Positions 31,625-42,822 of a DNA stretch of 58,939 nucleotides are shown here, in pieces. The notes below the pieces were generated by a model. It did no database searches, was not told the origin of the DNA, and worked only from the letters and a program-made list of their open reading frames with translations. The first letter of the stretch is position 1; each line of letters opens with the position of its first letter. The DNA lies in contig PJEW03000023.1 in the NCBI GenBank assembly GCA_002900995.3, positions 1-58,939 of the forward strand, read 5' to 3'. Origin of the DNA: Ganoderma boninense (taxonomy: Eukaryota; Basidiomycota; Agaricomycetes; Polyporales; Polyporaceae). A program made the translations under genes and the position numbers.

Positions 31625-34600
31625 CTAGTCATCCTCGGACTCGGGAGTGTCCGAAGAGAGCTCAAGAACCTCCTGGTCCTCAGCGGGGGGGATGCAAGCA
31701 ACACGTTTGCCCCGCTTGTCCCCGCGGGTGGCCCGGGTGCTGGTGGAGGCAAGGGTAGTCTGGGAAGTCTTGTGACGCACGATTGGTGCGGGAAGCGTTG
31801 CGCCCTTCGCAGAAGATGATGCCATGCCCGCCTTCGCGGCAGGCCGGGGTTTCGGAGCAGGCGATCCAAAGCACGGCGTAGTCTTGTCCTTCGAAGAACC
31901 AGCGCGAGACGGAGCTGAGCGGCGGTCGTCATCTGAGACCGGCTCGAGCTTGACCTTGATGCTCGAGCTCGCAGCACCGGCTGACATGGAAGGTTTCCCT
32001 GAGGGCGCTGCGGATGTGTTCGTGTGGGCACTCGTCTTGGCGCTCGACCTGGCAGCAGGAGCGTGCTTGATCTTTTTGGCCTCGTCCTCGACGCGCGAGT
32101 CCCGTAGCTTGGTCTTCATGAGCTCCACAGCGTCAGCTTCATTGACGACACCAGCAACGCCGGTCCAGGAACCCAAGAGGGCACTTGCGCAGATACTTGC
32201 GTCACCTAGAGAGTGTCGGAGGCGCGAGACTGTCAGTCCGCCACACGAAAAAGTGCGTTCAGCATCCGTCGATGTGGCTGTAGATCGGACAGGCTAAATG
32301 AGTACACTCGGCTTCATTCGGAGGCAGCCAATTGGGCTTACCGGGAATGGTCAGAAAATTCATGGCCATACGACCCAACGCAACGGCACCGGGGTCATTC
32401 TGAGTCGAGCGCATGTGCAAGTGCCAGAACGCGATCAGATCATTGACTCCCTTGGTCGGCGGGGATGCAAGGTATTCTTCGAGTGCGTCCTTGGTGGATG
32501 GAGTCTGGGCAGCGGACTCAAACATCTTCCGGGTACTCTGTGAGGTGTTTCAGTCATTATGTAAGTCATGAGCACTGCGAGGGCATCCACTTACATTCAT
32601 GGTCGCACGCGCACTGAGGTGGCCGGGACGCCTCGTCGTTGGACGAGTCCCAGGCGGGGCGTCTGATTGGCTTGCGGGTTCGGAGTCTAGATCTCCGTCG
32701 TCCTCCCGCTTGATAGCAGCCGAGGGGCCGGGCTTGTAGAACTTTGTCCATTCCTCCCGAATGAGCAGGAGAGCTTGATCGATCCATTCTTGAGGCCACT
32801 CGTGGTCAATGAAGTACTGACTCTTGTAGGCTGGATGAAGGACTGCGAATTGCGTTAGCGATCTATAAATACACCTTTCTTTGTAAGACTTACACATGCC
32901 AACTCGATAGACCACGCTCTGGTCTGTCTTCGAGTAGTAACGATTTATTACCTCAATCCCGAGGGTTGCGCCCGCGTGCACCACTGGCTTGAGGGTGCCG
33001 TCACCTTGAAACTTCGCAAGATGCTCGGTAAGGATGTCCATGTATGGAATGACCTCGTGGACGAGCGCATGCTTGTTCGTCGACATCTTGTTTGTGGCAT
33101 ACAGGAACGGCTGATACAATCGGACCAATCAGCTCATGAACTTGTGAAATCTGCCACGGCCCGGAACTGAGACAGAACTCACGAAAAGAAGATTATACAA
33201 CTCGCGCAGAATTGTCCACTCCTCTGGGTCGAGGATGAAGCGACGGAGACGAACGCCGCCGTTCTGGTTGAACTGGTGCATATCACACAGAGCCTCCAAA
33301 ACATCTTGCATCTCGAGGGCACGACCAAGGGAGTGCGTGATGGTGTTCCAACGAGTACGGACGGGCCGGATCAGAACCTGGCTTTTCAGCCCAGCTTCCT
33401 TGGCGAGACGAGCGAGCACAGTTCGGATCTGCGGGCGGCAAAAGACGTGGCTGGAAAGCACCATGATCTAAGCCGATGGCAATGATGTCAGTCCCTCGCG
33501 TGGGCCGTCAAATCAAGAATGGGTCTACCTTTTTGAGAGCACGTTTCCCGACGAGGATGTCTTCTTTCTTCAAAACCAAGGATTCACCTTGCTTCTGGAC
33601 GATGTCGTCGATGACGTCATCGTCCGCCTCGTCGCGTGCCTCGTCAGTTTGTTCGCTGTCCGAAGATTCATCATCAGGGATCAACTCCTCCTCATAATCC
33701 TCCAAAAGCTCCCAGCGATCCTCATGGGCAGTGTCGAGGTCCTGGAGGACAACGTCGAAGTCAGAACGGGCAGGCTTGTTAGCCTTCTTCGACGCTTGGG
33801 AGCGGGAAAACTGTGAGAAAATCGCCTGATGGCCGCAGTCAGTGAAAACCACCATCATTGACGACAATGATAGCAAACGGACCTTTACGATAAGGTTCAG
33901 CACATGCCCAAAGCACCTAACACGCATGTCGTGACCGCGGTAGCCCGGGATCTGTCGCTCCAGCTCCGTGATCATTGTCATATTGTTTTCGGCATTATCA
34001 CAGGTTAGCCCCATGACCTGCGGACGCGAATCACTGAGCACTCAGGCAATCTCCACAAGCATATCTGCAAACGCTCACCTTGTCTTGAATGCCGTATTCC
34101 TTGAGGGACTTGGCGAGCTTCTCCGCAATGTATTCTCCGGTGTGCGATTTGTTTAGCCTGTCCATAAATAGTTAGAATATGTCAGCCATTTTGATTGACA
34201 ATGCGACAAGCGTACCTGATAAAGTCGAGTGTCACATGTTCCAGCCCGTCGCCGTCTCCCCAGTGCGCCGTGACCCCAAGGAAGGACATGTAGTTAGGCG
34301 AAGTCCACCCATCTACACACAGATGGATCTTCCCCGGCTGGGCCTACAATATACAGGTGATTAGAGAGAACGTACGCCAGGATTAGAGAGCAGTGTGGAC
34401 TTACCAGGAGCAGAGTGATGAGCCACCCACGGGCATGCTCCAGGAGATGCTGTATATCTCGAGAAACACTGATTCGGGAGGGGATCTCCGCACGCACATA
34501 CAGCATGCGGACGATTTGACGGAACTCTGGGTCCTCGACCACACTAAAAGGACGATGCCGATGGGCGCACCAGATAGCAAGGAGAACCCAGAACCTGGCC

Positions 34601-35367
34601 TTTGAATAAGTGGACCCAGCAGCGTACGCTGAGAGGGTCTCGGACTCCGGCGTCTCGGGAGGCTCGCAAACTCGGACATGGCGCAGGAGGTTGCTCGTGG
34701 AGTCTTCGTGAGCGATGCGATCGAGATAGATGCTGGGGTGGCTGCATGTATATTAGTGAAGGCTGCACACAGACCCGTGCGTTCTAGGGACACTTACTCT
34801 TTGCAGATAAAGCGGTGGTAAATAATACCATCCTCATCTGTGACGACGACTGGGAACCTGAAATGGTTGTACGCGGGCGAGCGCCAAGCCTTCGCTAACT
34901 TAGCTGTGAAGCAGTGCACGTCAGCATCTTGCCTAGAAATCCAGCAAATAGAGCAAAGATGACGTACCGAGCGCATTCTCCGGCGTCATCTCGCCGTACT
35001 TCTCGACGTAACGCGCACGCTTCGCTTCAGCATCCCACTTAGCGGGTACCCCAGCACGGTTCTGAGCTGCGACGGCCTTGGTGCGCACCACAATCGCGCC
35101 GACTGCATCGCTATCCCCGTCGTTGTCCTCAAATTCCCCGCCAGATGCAGAGGAATTCTCGGACGCTTCCGGATCGGCGGACGGGATGTACACGTCCTCG
35201 TCAGAAGATGCATACGCATCCGCGACGGGACCAGGCTGAATAGAACCAGGAGCGCACTCAACAGAGCCCTCGCGCGGTTTCTTCGAAGGCTGGAGAGGGA
35301 CGCCCGAGGGCTGGTCGGAGGAATGGCGAGAGTGGCGACGTTTGTTCATAGACGTAGACGAAGACAT
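31625..35367 (-). CDS. hAT-2 transposase, multi-exon, apparently intact
   Basis: Start at 35367 (MSSSTSMNKRRHSRHSSDQP). A disordered acidic N-terminus (ASSDEDVYIPSADPEASENS) leads to a BED-like zinc-finger region (KLAKAWRSPAYNHF...GIIYHRFIC and SNLLRHVRVCEPP). The catalytic core contains LCVDGWTSPNYMSFLGVTAH (first Asp), VMGLTCDNAENN and MRVRCFGHVLNLIV. An acidic loop (IPDDESSDSEQTDEARDE) and RPVRTRWNTI follow, then the hAT dimerisation motif, which spliced reads ATSTDAERTFSCGGLTVSRL. A basic/serine-rich tail with KIKHAPAARSSAKT ends LELSSDTPESEDD at 31625. Introns are short (about 50-70 nt) with standard borders, and no premature stop was found in the exons I joined. It should cut and paste the element through TAAGGCTG ends. 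Divergent from the plus-strand accessory gene, with 1.2 kb between the starts. Confidence 0.82.
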
Positions 35368-36547
35368 GATGGAGATGGAGGGGATGAAGGTGGGACGAAG
35401 ACTGACAACGCAAGTGAATCGAGGAAACAGGATCCAACGTGAGAGCCAAATAGAGAAGAAGCGGCTGGGGAGACGTACCTGCCTGCTCGAATCCTTATAT
35501 ACATAATACTACTGGCACCTCAAACTCTCGCGAATGCCGAACGCGAATTCGGATGCCCACTCCTCATCCCTTCCATGTTCGGAGGCCCATCAGGGGAAAG
35601 GCTGCAAAGCCCGTTTTGGTAGCCATAAGGGGCTTCACTGTCCAACATGACATGCCGAAGGGCACGTTTTCTTTCGGAAAACTAGCTGGACAGTCACGTT
35701 GTGAATCGATGACCTGCAAAGATCAAAATTCAACCTGGGCAGAGGGTTAGGAGCGCAACGAAAACAAATTCCGGTGAGGGGCACCACAGCTCAGAAAACT
35801 CACTCGAAGGCCACCTCGCGCGTAGACGATGTTCTAGGACCTAAGGCGGACATGGGCAGAGGGCTACCAGCGCAAGAAAAACAAATTCCGAGCAAGGAAC
35901 ACCAAGGCGTGCAGGAAAGAAGATAACGGAAAGCAAGAGCGCGACCAGGAGGAGAACGAGGTGGATGTTGCAGACATGGTTCAACTTCACCTGGCGCCAA
36001 TTCAGGTAACGTTGTTCGGCTTCCTCGCACGCGCAGAGAAGCACTCCCAAGAGCGCGCACCCAACTCTATCCTCGACATTCACGATCGCATATGTCCGCT
36101 GTTCTCTCCCGTTTATCTGCCCTGCCGCGCGTTCCCCGACACACTGTCTACTCTCGCCACATCGAGCATCTAAACGGTGCCTCGGTATCAATCCCGGACA
36201 GTCTGCTAGGATCGTTATCTTGGGCCGAGATGCTCGTTAGTGGTGCACTCTACTCCGACTTGGTCTGCCACGCCCTGCCCTATGCCCACTCTGGCTCAGC
36301 AATGAGGCTTCCCCCACAAGGCGCAGAGAAACTCATGGTGAGGATTATTGTTTTCACCATGTGCACATCGACACACGTGTTACGACGGACATCCGCACAC
36401 TCCGCCGTCGACTTCTACTGTCCTGCTCATGCCGCTGCGTTGCGCGAGCATCTAAAGTCCATTGCTCGCAGGGCGTGCACTCGACGAAGTCCCTGGAACT
36501 CTGAACCTATAACCCACATCACACTCACACTTCTTGCTCTGTCGACG
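35368..36547. promoter_or_regulatory. bidirectional intergenic region of hAT-2
   Basis: Separates two divergent starts and so should hold both promoters. A direct repeat of ~50 bp occurs at about 35738-35792 and 35855-35910 (ggcagagggytaSSagcgca...aaaacaaattccg). An open plus-strand frame from 36092 joins the accessory ORF but begins with poor coding character; I prefer the ATG at 36548. Confidence 0.35.
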
Positions 36548-37463
36548 ATGGCCTCATCGCCCCCCCCTCTTCCATCTCCAAACACGGCCTTCATCCTCCA
36601 TATTCCTGCTCGGCCTTCCTTACACGACCAGGCCGACCACCCTGTGGACCACGTACTTCTGTCCGTCGACTCCCCTCGGGCTCTACTTACGGTAAGTGCT
36701 TGTCCCGCCTACACACGCGCTTACACCATTCACTCACCGTCGCGGCTCGTAGATGATCCTCCCCATTGGACGTTGCCGGTGGCCTATGTCGCCTGCGACA
36801 TGGGAACAGTGGATCACTTTCCTTCTCACCGCCTTCGTCAAGAAGTTCGACATGGGCAGCTTTGAGCGCAACGTCCTCCTCAACCTCGCGTGCCTCTACC
36901 GCGCGTTCACCATCGGGCCGCGTCGCATGCGCATCAACTCAGACTTCTATGTCGCCTTCACCCATGGTCCAGTCGCCCTAGCTGAAGGCGCGATGGGGAG
37001 GTGCGTGAAGCGCAATCTTGCCCTCTATGTCGCAGACATGACCGTCCTCGTGCCCTATGTGAGTCGTCTGTGGATATTATTACCGCAATATTCATTGACT
37101 AACATCTCCCGGCCGCAGTTGTACCGGGAGGAAGTGCTGGCGAGCCTCTTCCAAGTGCCTCGGGACACCGCAGACAGCACTTCCGAGCCTTCCGATCTCG
37201 ACGTCGTGCCTGTTGCCACGATGTCGGCTGCTCCGTCTCCCTCGATCAGTGCTGTCTCGGAGCTCGCCGAGAGAGGCGCTGACGATTCCGGGTACGAATC
37301 GTTTGACTCCATGCCGTCCCTTCGCACAGTCTATGATTCCTCCGACGAGTACGAGTCCGATAGCTCTGAAGAACCCGAGTCGGATGAAGAGGAGGAGGCA
37401 CTGATTAGCATGGGGTTTGTCGTCGATGAGAGTGAGGCCAAAGTCTCCAATCTTGAGCTCTAG
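36548..37463 (+). CDS. hAT-2 accessory protein, three exons (264 aa), function unknown
   Basis: Exons 36548-36691, 36753-37058 and 37119-37463, all phase 0; introns of 61 and 60 nt (GTAAGT...CGTAG; GTGAGT...CCGCAG). Start MASSPPPLPSPNTAFILHIP. A longer upstream frame from 36092 is possible. The middle is a compact, probably folded region (SPATWEQWITFLLTAFVKKF, GSFERNVLLNLACLYR, VALAEGAMGRCVKRNLALYV). The last ~90 residues are Ser/Asp/Glu-rich (YDSSDEYESDSSEEPESDEE). No known domain, signal peptide or membrane span recognised; the acidic tail would suit a nuclear interaction partner. A second, truncated copy in the fragment at 17859-18851 shows that the gene travels with this transposon family. 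Role in transposition or silencing escape is speculation. Confidence 0.72.
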
Positions 37464-37829
37464 ATAGCCGCTGTTCAGCCGTGATCCTGTCTGTCTGCGC
37501 AGAGTAGCTTGTATTTACTGCAAGGTTGGCGATATGGAAACACCTCACATTCAATGTACCGTATGCTATCCATATGTCACAAATCTATGTTATGGTTATG
37601 CTCCAAATCTATATTATGGTTATGCTCCAAATCCCCCCGAAATGGCTTGAAATGAGGCTCGAAAATCCAGGTGACCCGTTATAGGTCATGGAAAACTGGA
37701 CGGCCTGATCCAGATCCGCGGCTGATTCATGGCACAGGTACCTAGACCTACGGATCGTAAACCTACAAGTTAGGCGCCGGGGCAGTCTAGGTTGACCCGC
37801 GGGGTGACCCGCACCTACGTTCAGCCTTA

Positions 37830-37837
37830 GGGCAAGG
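37830..37837. repeat. hAT-2 target-site duplication, right
   Basis: GGGCAAGG directly after the terminus at 37829; identical to 29737-29744. Confidence 0.9.
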
Positions 37838-38338
37838 CTGGCGGTCGCAAACAAACCACTGTTGTTCAGTGGTGTTCCAGTGCTGGTCTTTGACCGCGGT
37901 GCTGTGAAATGCATATGGCCTTTGACTGCAAGCCACGGTGAGGGGAGTGGAGGTAGCTCGCTTCCTATCCCAGGAATAGAAATGGCAGGTGCACGATCCG
38001 ACACTGTCTGCTCAGCCTCCTCAGCCTATTGCTGTGTCTTAGCCCAAGGGACACGAGCCCCAAGGGTGTTCTGCCTTGGCTTTGTTTCGCCGCCTTTCTC
38101 TAGCCTCCCACGCCGTGAGGCGGACCACTTCTGTCAGTACCGGGGTCTCGTGTTAGGAGCTTTCCGTGTACTGTACCACTGAGAGTGGCAAGCCTCAGGT
38201 TGCGCCGAGACCACGTCCGATGGTGTGACTAGAGCGCATACTACGCTAGGCCAACACAGAGGATCTAAGTGCGTACCGTACGAGAAGGAAAACATGTGTG
38301 TGGAGTACGCCGGTGCTCGTGTAGAAGTTTCGACCTAA
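37838..38338 (-). other. Gypsy leader, LTR-proximal part with primer-binding region
   Basis: Matches the leader of the second copy (57824-58325) in reverse complement. Directly after the 5' LTR the minus strand reads TTAGGTCGAAACTTCTACAC, where the tRNA primer-binding site is expected; I cannot name the tRNA. Confidence 0.65.
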
Positions 38339-38799
38339 TGTTACAACTGGCTGTCGAGTAAGATCAGGGGGGGAGGCTTACGAGACGAGTAAGGGTGTTG
38401 ACGAGCACTTGTGCAGCAAGAGCGGAGCAGGGCTCGACAGTCAGGCTGGAGACAAGATGTATTGAGCAAGTAACTAACGAGCGAGAATACAGCGAGGCTT
38501 ACCTGGAGACAAGAGGTCGAAACTGAGGTCTCCAGGTAGCGAAGTACAGGTCTTATATACATGTAACGGACAATGGGATCTAGGGACAATAGGTAACTAT
38601 GGACATGGGAACCAGTGGAAGAACAATGGTATGTAGTACAATGACGACGGGAACAATGGGTAACAGGAGTTATTGTACTGCGAGAACAAGGGACGGGTTT
38701 GCTAAACAACGGAGGACAATAAGGATGACGCGGGAGGCAAACAGTCTAAAAAGGGAAAGAGAGATGCCGGGGTAGGCGCCGAGCGTGCCGTTCATGACA
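38339..38799 (-). repeat. Gypsy 5' LTR (461 bp)
   Basis: The same TG...CA borders as the 3' LTR, with several substitutions relative to it. Its outer flank (CTATG) is KDZ-island sequence, not hAT-1. Confidence 0.88.
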
Positions 38800-38849
38800 C
38801 TATGACTTGCCACCTTAAAAGTGTTCAGTATATCCATGTGGGATAAGAT

Positions 38850-39000
38850 CTTTGAGGTGCCTTGAAGACGTCTTGAAGGCATCTGGAAGGCATCTTGAAG
38901 ATACATGTTTCAGACAATGTGCCTTGAAGGCGTCTCAAGACACTTGGCAGCCTTGGTGCCTTCGGTGCCTTCCAGCGCCTTTAAGTGCCTTCTGGCGCCC
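38850..39000. repeat. degenerate GCCTTGAAG-type repeats
   Basis: A dozen or so variants of GCCTTGAAGG / GGCATCT / GTGCCTT in 150 bp at the 3' edge of the KDZ gene. They may be subterminal repeats of the KDZ element or of a small element inserted there. Confidence 0.4.
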
Positions 39001-41672
39001 TCAAGATGTCCCAAGGCTGAGTGGCTTTTTCCTGATGTCTGATTCCGTTTGAGATCCAGCTGGCCGCACCCCGCATGGTGGCGTCCATGTCTCCTTCCTT
39101 TTGGGTCAACGACAGCTCTTTCTCCTTCCTGGTAGGCACTGTGAGGCAATATTTGGTTAGCGACACCAGTAATTCCAGACGGATAGGGCATACGTTGCTG
39201 CTTGGACACGTCGTATATATCCATAGCTGTTACATCCTCCATCCGTTCCTCATCCGTGTGCAGTGCATCCGCAAGCCATTCGGTGCATTGCTCCTCTCCG
39301 GACGCCTTGGATAAGCTCTGGAATGCTTCAACCGCTGGCTGCCACTCTCTACAGGCTCTCCGCCACTTTCGATTCAGGATGGACGCTGTAGTGATGTTTC
39401 AGTCAGTGCGAACACGGTGTCCGGAAGACGTTCCGATCCGCGTTAGTTTCATCCAATTCGAGTCATTCATGGTGTCGTCAATCACCTCCCGTCTGTGCGC
39501 TGACGACATGCCTCGTGTCAATTCAGATATTGCGTTTGTCTTGTTCCACAAGGTCTCGATGATTTCACCATCCTGCATTCCGGCCCCTCATATAAAGTTC
39601 AACGAGAAACGGGGGAAGCACGGCGCAACGTGCCCATGAACATGAAACTGTCCGATACCGCGCATGAACGTGAGGCTTTCCGGCAGAGATAGAGCCGGGC
39701 TGTCCCTGAACCTGTGGTACAAATTCGTAAAGTATTGGCACATTACGTCGTACATCACCAGGATCCAGGTGAGGCCGTTCAGATACGCCAGTATCCAGTG
39801 CAGCACGTAGTCCATGTTTCGCTGCCTTGTACCAATTGTTAGCTGCATAACTCCCGCCATCAGCCTGTACATTCTAGCTCACCGTTCCCCTCCTTGAAAG
39901 TCTACGCAGGCATGTGGCGAAAAAAAATCCATGCCTAGAGCATGCGGCTGCCCCAATTCCAGTTGCTTCCAGTTTCCCACGGCTCACCGCAGCGTTCAGG
40001 ACTGCACGGTGATCGTTACAGGTGATTTTCTGGATGTCCGGTCAGCTTCTGGACCTCTTCAGACATCAGATCTGGTGTTATACCTCTTTGAATTCTTTCG
40101 CCGTCTTCAAGTGATACTTGTACGGGCCGTCCGTAACCATGAAAGCGTGTCCATCTGCTAGCGGGACATCATCCTCTGGATTACGCATGTGACGATGTTG
40201 CACAGAGAAGTTTCCATCCAGGACCACTGACCGCATATATTTCCATCTTAGGCATTGGTCAGCGTTGCCCCTCATACATCTGCATCACTACTATTACCTG
40301 TCCGGATCGTCCTGCCAGTTGTCCAGGAGGTTTTCGCCGGGCTGTGGGCATGCCGGACACCGGACAGCCATGCCACCTGGAGGTATCACCTCCGTCCGAT
40401 GTCCAAAGCTGGAAGATTTTCACAGGTGCAGATTTCACCACTGACACAATGTACGTAGCAGTTTCTTATAACGATCCTGTGACTCAGAGCATTCATCACA
40501 ATGCCGTGAACATGGAGGTTGGTGAACGTACCGGCACCATGTGCGGAAAAGTGTCATTGGTAGTCCGCCGCAGTTGGTTGTAGTAATTCCACGTGGTGGT
40601 CTTGCATTCCTTGGTGGTGAGGAGAAAGTCGTCTAGCACTCTCTGTGTGAACATTGTTCGCGGTTGTATAGTCGTCGTAGGATAATATCCTAGATCCAGG
40701 ATTTGCAAGTCGTCGCTCGCAGTGTTGTCACATACGCAAAATGTCACAAAGATTTTGTGAATGCCATCGACATCTACGACCACCATCATGTGATCCCCTG
40801 TATATGTTGTTGAATGTAGGAAATTGCCGGGGGGATGAATGGGGTCACCGAAACGAGGAAGGTCTGCCGGAGAGGTGACTAGTGTATCCTCATCCAGATA
40901 GAAGTCGAGGTCCACATCTTCATCGTCTAGCTGTAAATCATCTGCTTCTTCATCTAGCATGACTCTGGACTTATCTTCCCGGTCATCCAGAACAGTGCGC
41001 CCGCCGTCCGGAGTGTCCATGGGCTGCCCGGAGTAGGGCTGTAGGTGGCGGCATGGCCGGCCACCATGACCAGCATGAATCTGGACTCCGAGGTCCCGTA
41101 GCCATCCCGGATGGAAGTAATATCCAGTCCAATACTCCACCCGATGGAGCGGATGGCTCAGGTGGTGCTCCCTACAGCACTCAGCGCAGAATGTCGGCCG
41201 TCCATGGCAGGTGAGGCATCTCCAGGTGGCTGGATGGCCGCAGATTCCCTTGCCGTCCTCTGGCAGTGACTCCAGGGCAAGGCTGTGGTATAGATATTCC
41301 TCCCTGACATTCAGAAACTCCCTTTGAAAATTGTTCTGGGTCTGACCAATGCATTAGCAAAGCACCACGGTCAGTTATTGTGTTTGACCATTAGCGCACC
41401 TTGCCCGTCCGCCTGCTGTTTTCAAACGTGAATTCGAATGGCAGACCTTCTCCAGTCTCAATAGGAGGAAGCTAGATGTGCACCGGAGCAGGTGTCAATG
41501 TGCCGCTCGGTCCCAGAGAGGGTTCCGCTGAAGAGGGAGGCCCATCGCTTGCCGTTGGTAACCCCAGCCGGACCTTCTTCATTGTTGTTTCGATTCCCCT
41601 CTTTGTCCGTCTCCTTTGGAGGCCAAATTCCTCGAATGGCTCTACAGTTTCGAATCGACGCCGGCGAGACAT
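38981..41672 (-). pseudogene. KDZ (Kyakuja-Dileera-Zisupton) transposase with in-frame stop
   Basis: Start at 41672 (MSRRRRFETVEPFEEFGLQR). The frame meets a TAG at 41474-41472 and continues as LPPIETGEGLPFEFTFENSR. A CxC2-type cysteine/histidine cluster follows (CGHPATWRCLTCHGRPTFC, CCREHHLSHPLHRVEYW), then an acidic stretch (QLDDEDVDLDFYLDED). The KDZ core has VVLDGNFSVQHRHMRN, MVTDGPYKYH, VMYDVMCQYFTNLY and, after a splice, GIGQFHVHGHVAPCFPRF. The catalytic-Glu region is RGAGMQDGEIIETLW, followed by DDTMNDSNWMKL. Several introns are needed. It ends near 38981 with a short, probably truncated tail. Family per Iyer and co-workers' definition of KDZ. The nonsense codon (CAG to TAG would explain it) makes this copy inactive unless a small intron removes it. 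Confidence 0.8.
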
Positions 41673-42790
41673 GTTGAGCAGTCAAGTGAGTAACATACAG
41701 GCTTCACAGGTCTGTGTATGTGTTTACATTGATCCGTCCATGAGAGCAACACGGGTTGTATCGGCAAACCCAGGGTCCGCATCTCAAACCATGTATGAAC
41801 ATTCTGCACCATGTAGCACACGTAGCACACGCGGTCTCCCTGCACCTTCGGCACTCCATGACGCACAATCCAAGAGCAGATTACGGCTACACTTCCACTG
41901 TCATAAGGGACGGACACGCCTAGATTATTCAGTTCTAGCACCGCGTACTGGCCGTATGTTCTGAATGTCGCAAGGAGGTCCGCCCACCCGGGGCCAGTAT
42001 TCTTGTCGCGATGGAGGTGTGATTGTTGATTCACTATCACTTGGATGGAGTTGAAGCTCGTGGGCCAGGAATGCATGCCTTCCGTGGCCAATGAGCAGTG
42101 TTGTTCTGCGAACACTTTGTCGGCCAAGTCTTGAGATGTGGCGTAAAGGTCCGGATGGGTTACCGCCAGAATTCTGTCAAGCAAGCTACCAGACTCTTCC
42201 ATCTCCGACATCCACTGATTGGCCTGCATTGTGGAGAACTCCTTACTGGGAGCGGGAATGAAGTTCGGACCCTACACATGCACTTCAGTTCGGTGATCGA
42301 GATATCAGGCTCCACACTTACGGCATGTCCTAGCTGAAACCCAGCTGGATACAACGTGACCAATCTAGCCCCCCATTCGGCGCTTGGAGTAAAGTTCTGG
42401 GCCGCCATCCGCCAATTCACAGGTGGTTTACCCAATGGTTGTAGCTTTACTTTGAGGCGGGTTTTAAGGTGCTCCGCAGCCTTGAACATTATGACCTGAG
42501 GCAGAGCGGATGAAGTTTCAGCACCATGCAATGTGACCATGATATCAAAGTCTTCACCTGGCGATGCCGGGGAATGACCTGGGGGAGGGACCATACCAAA
42601 ATCCGTCCCGCGCGATCTGTGAACACGGCCGGGTCTCGGACAATGTGAAGGGAGACCGTCCATGCCATAACTTCGTCTGCAGGTGTGATGGGGGGAAATT
42701 CTCATAGAAGTCTCTCCTCCACATCACGCTTCAGTGTGGTGGCCCGGGGCAATATTTTGGCGTATTCCTCCGCATCCCAGCTGACAGCCA
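41642..42790 (-). pseudogene. TET/JBP-like 2-oxoglutarate/Fe(II) dioxygenase, 5' exons unresolved, in-frame stop
   Basis: Exon from 42790 (acceptor CCCTGCAG) reads SWDAEEYAKILPRATTLKRD, a TGA at 42704-42702, then EFPPITPADEVMAWTVSLHI and the family-typical GRILVWSLP. After a short intron come VIMFKAAEHLKTRLKVKLQ and PAGFQLGHA. Another intron (GTAAGTG...TGTGTAG) leads to GPNFIPAPSKEF and the catalytic domain. There the iron-binding HxD is seen in NQQSHLHRDKNTGPGW, and the distal His plus 2-oxoglutarate-binding Arg in VRHGVPKVQGDRVCYVCYM. Such enzymes oxidise 5-methylcytosine in DNA and are known to be carried by KDZ elements of basidiomycetes. The ORF end overlaps the KDZ start by about 30 nt in another frame. 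The TGA is one step from CGA. Confidence 0.75.
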
Positions 42791-42822
42791 CTGCAGGGAA
42801 ATCAGACACACAGTTGACAGTA

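Larger units (their letters stand above)
29745..37829. mobile_element. hAT-2 DNA transposon, apparently complete (8,085 bp)
   Basis: Terminal inverted repeats TAAGGCTGAAYGTAGGT (29745 and, reversed, up to 37829) are flanked by the perfect 8-bp duplication GGGCAAGG. It contains a transposase gene on the minus strand (31625-35367) and an accessory gene on the plus strand (36548-37463), transcribed away from each other. Subterminal regions at both ends carry repeated GACCT/AGGTC words. It is inserted in the Gypsy leader and is the youngest insertion in the nest. No disabling change was seen in either gene. Confidence 0.88.
24182..38799 (-). mobile_element. Gypsy/Ty3 chromovirus LTR retrotransposon, interrupted by hAT-2
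   Basis: Full element on the minus strand: 5' LTR 38799-38339, leader 38338-37830, the leader and gag resuming at 29744, pol to 24668, polypurine tract, 3' LTR 24641-24182. The two leader halves meet exactly at the hAT-2 insertion, whose 8-bp target duplication (GGGCAAGG) proves they were once continuous. Without hAT-2 the element is about 6.5 kb. The LTRs differ at several percent of sites by eye. Flanking 5-mers (GTACC on the left, CTATG on the right) do not match, so no target duplication survives. Confidence 0.85.

Noticed and set aside
36092..36547. N-terminal extension of the hAT-2 accessory protein
   Set aside because: The frame is open but low in coding character; the ATG at 36548 has a better context and begins the conserved-looking part. 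Not fully excluded.
17859..37829. One 20-kb transposon with ~1 kb terminal inverted repeats
   Set aside because: The two TAAGGCTG ends are right ends of two separate hAT-2-family copies; the younger copy has its own left end and 8-bp duplication at 29737-29745.
38339..38799. Solo LTR next to the KDZ island
   Set aside because: The sequence continues inward as Gypsy leader to 37830 and resumes at 29744 with the same 8 bp on both sides of hAT-2, so it is the 5' LTR of the interrupted element.
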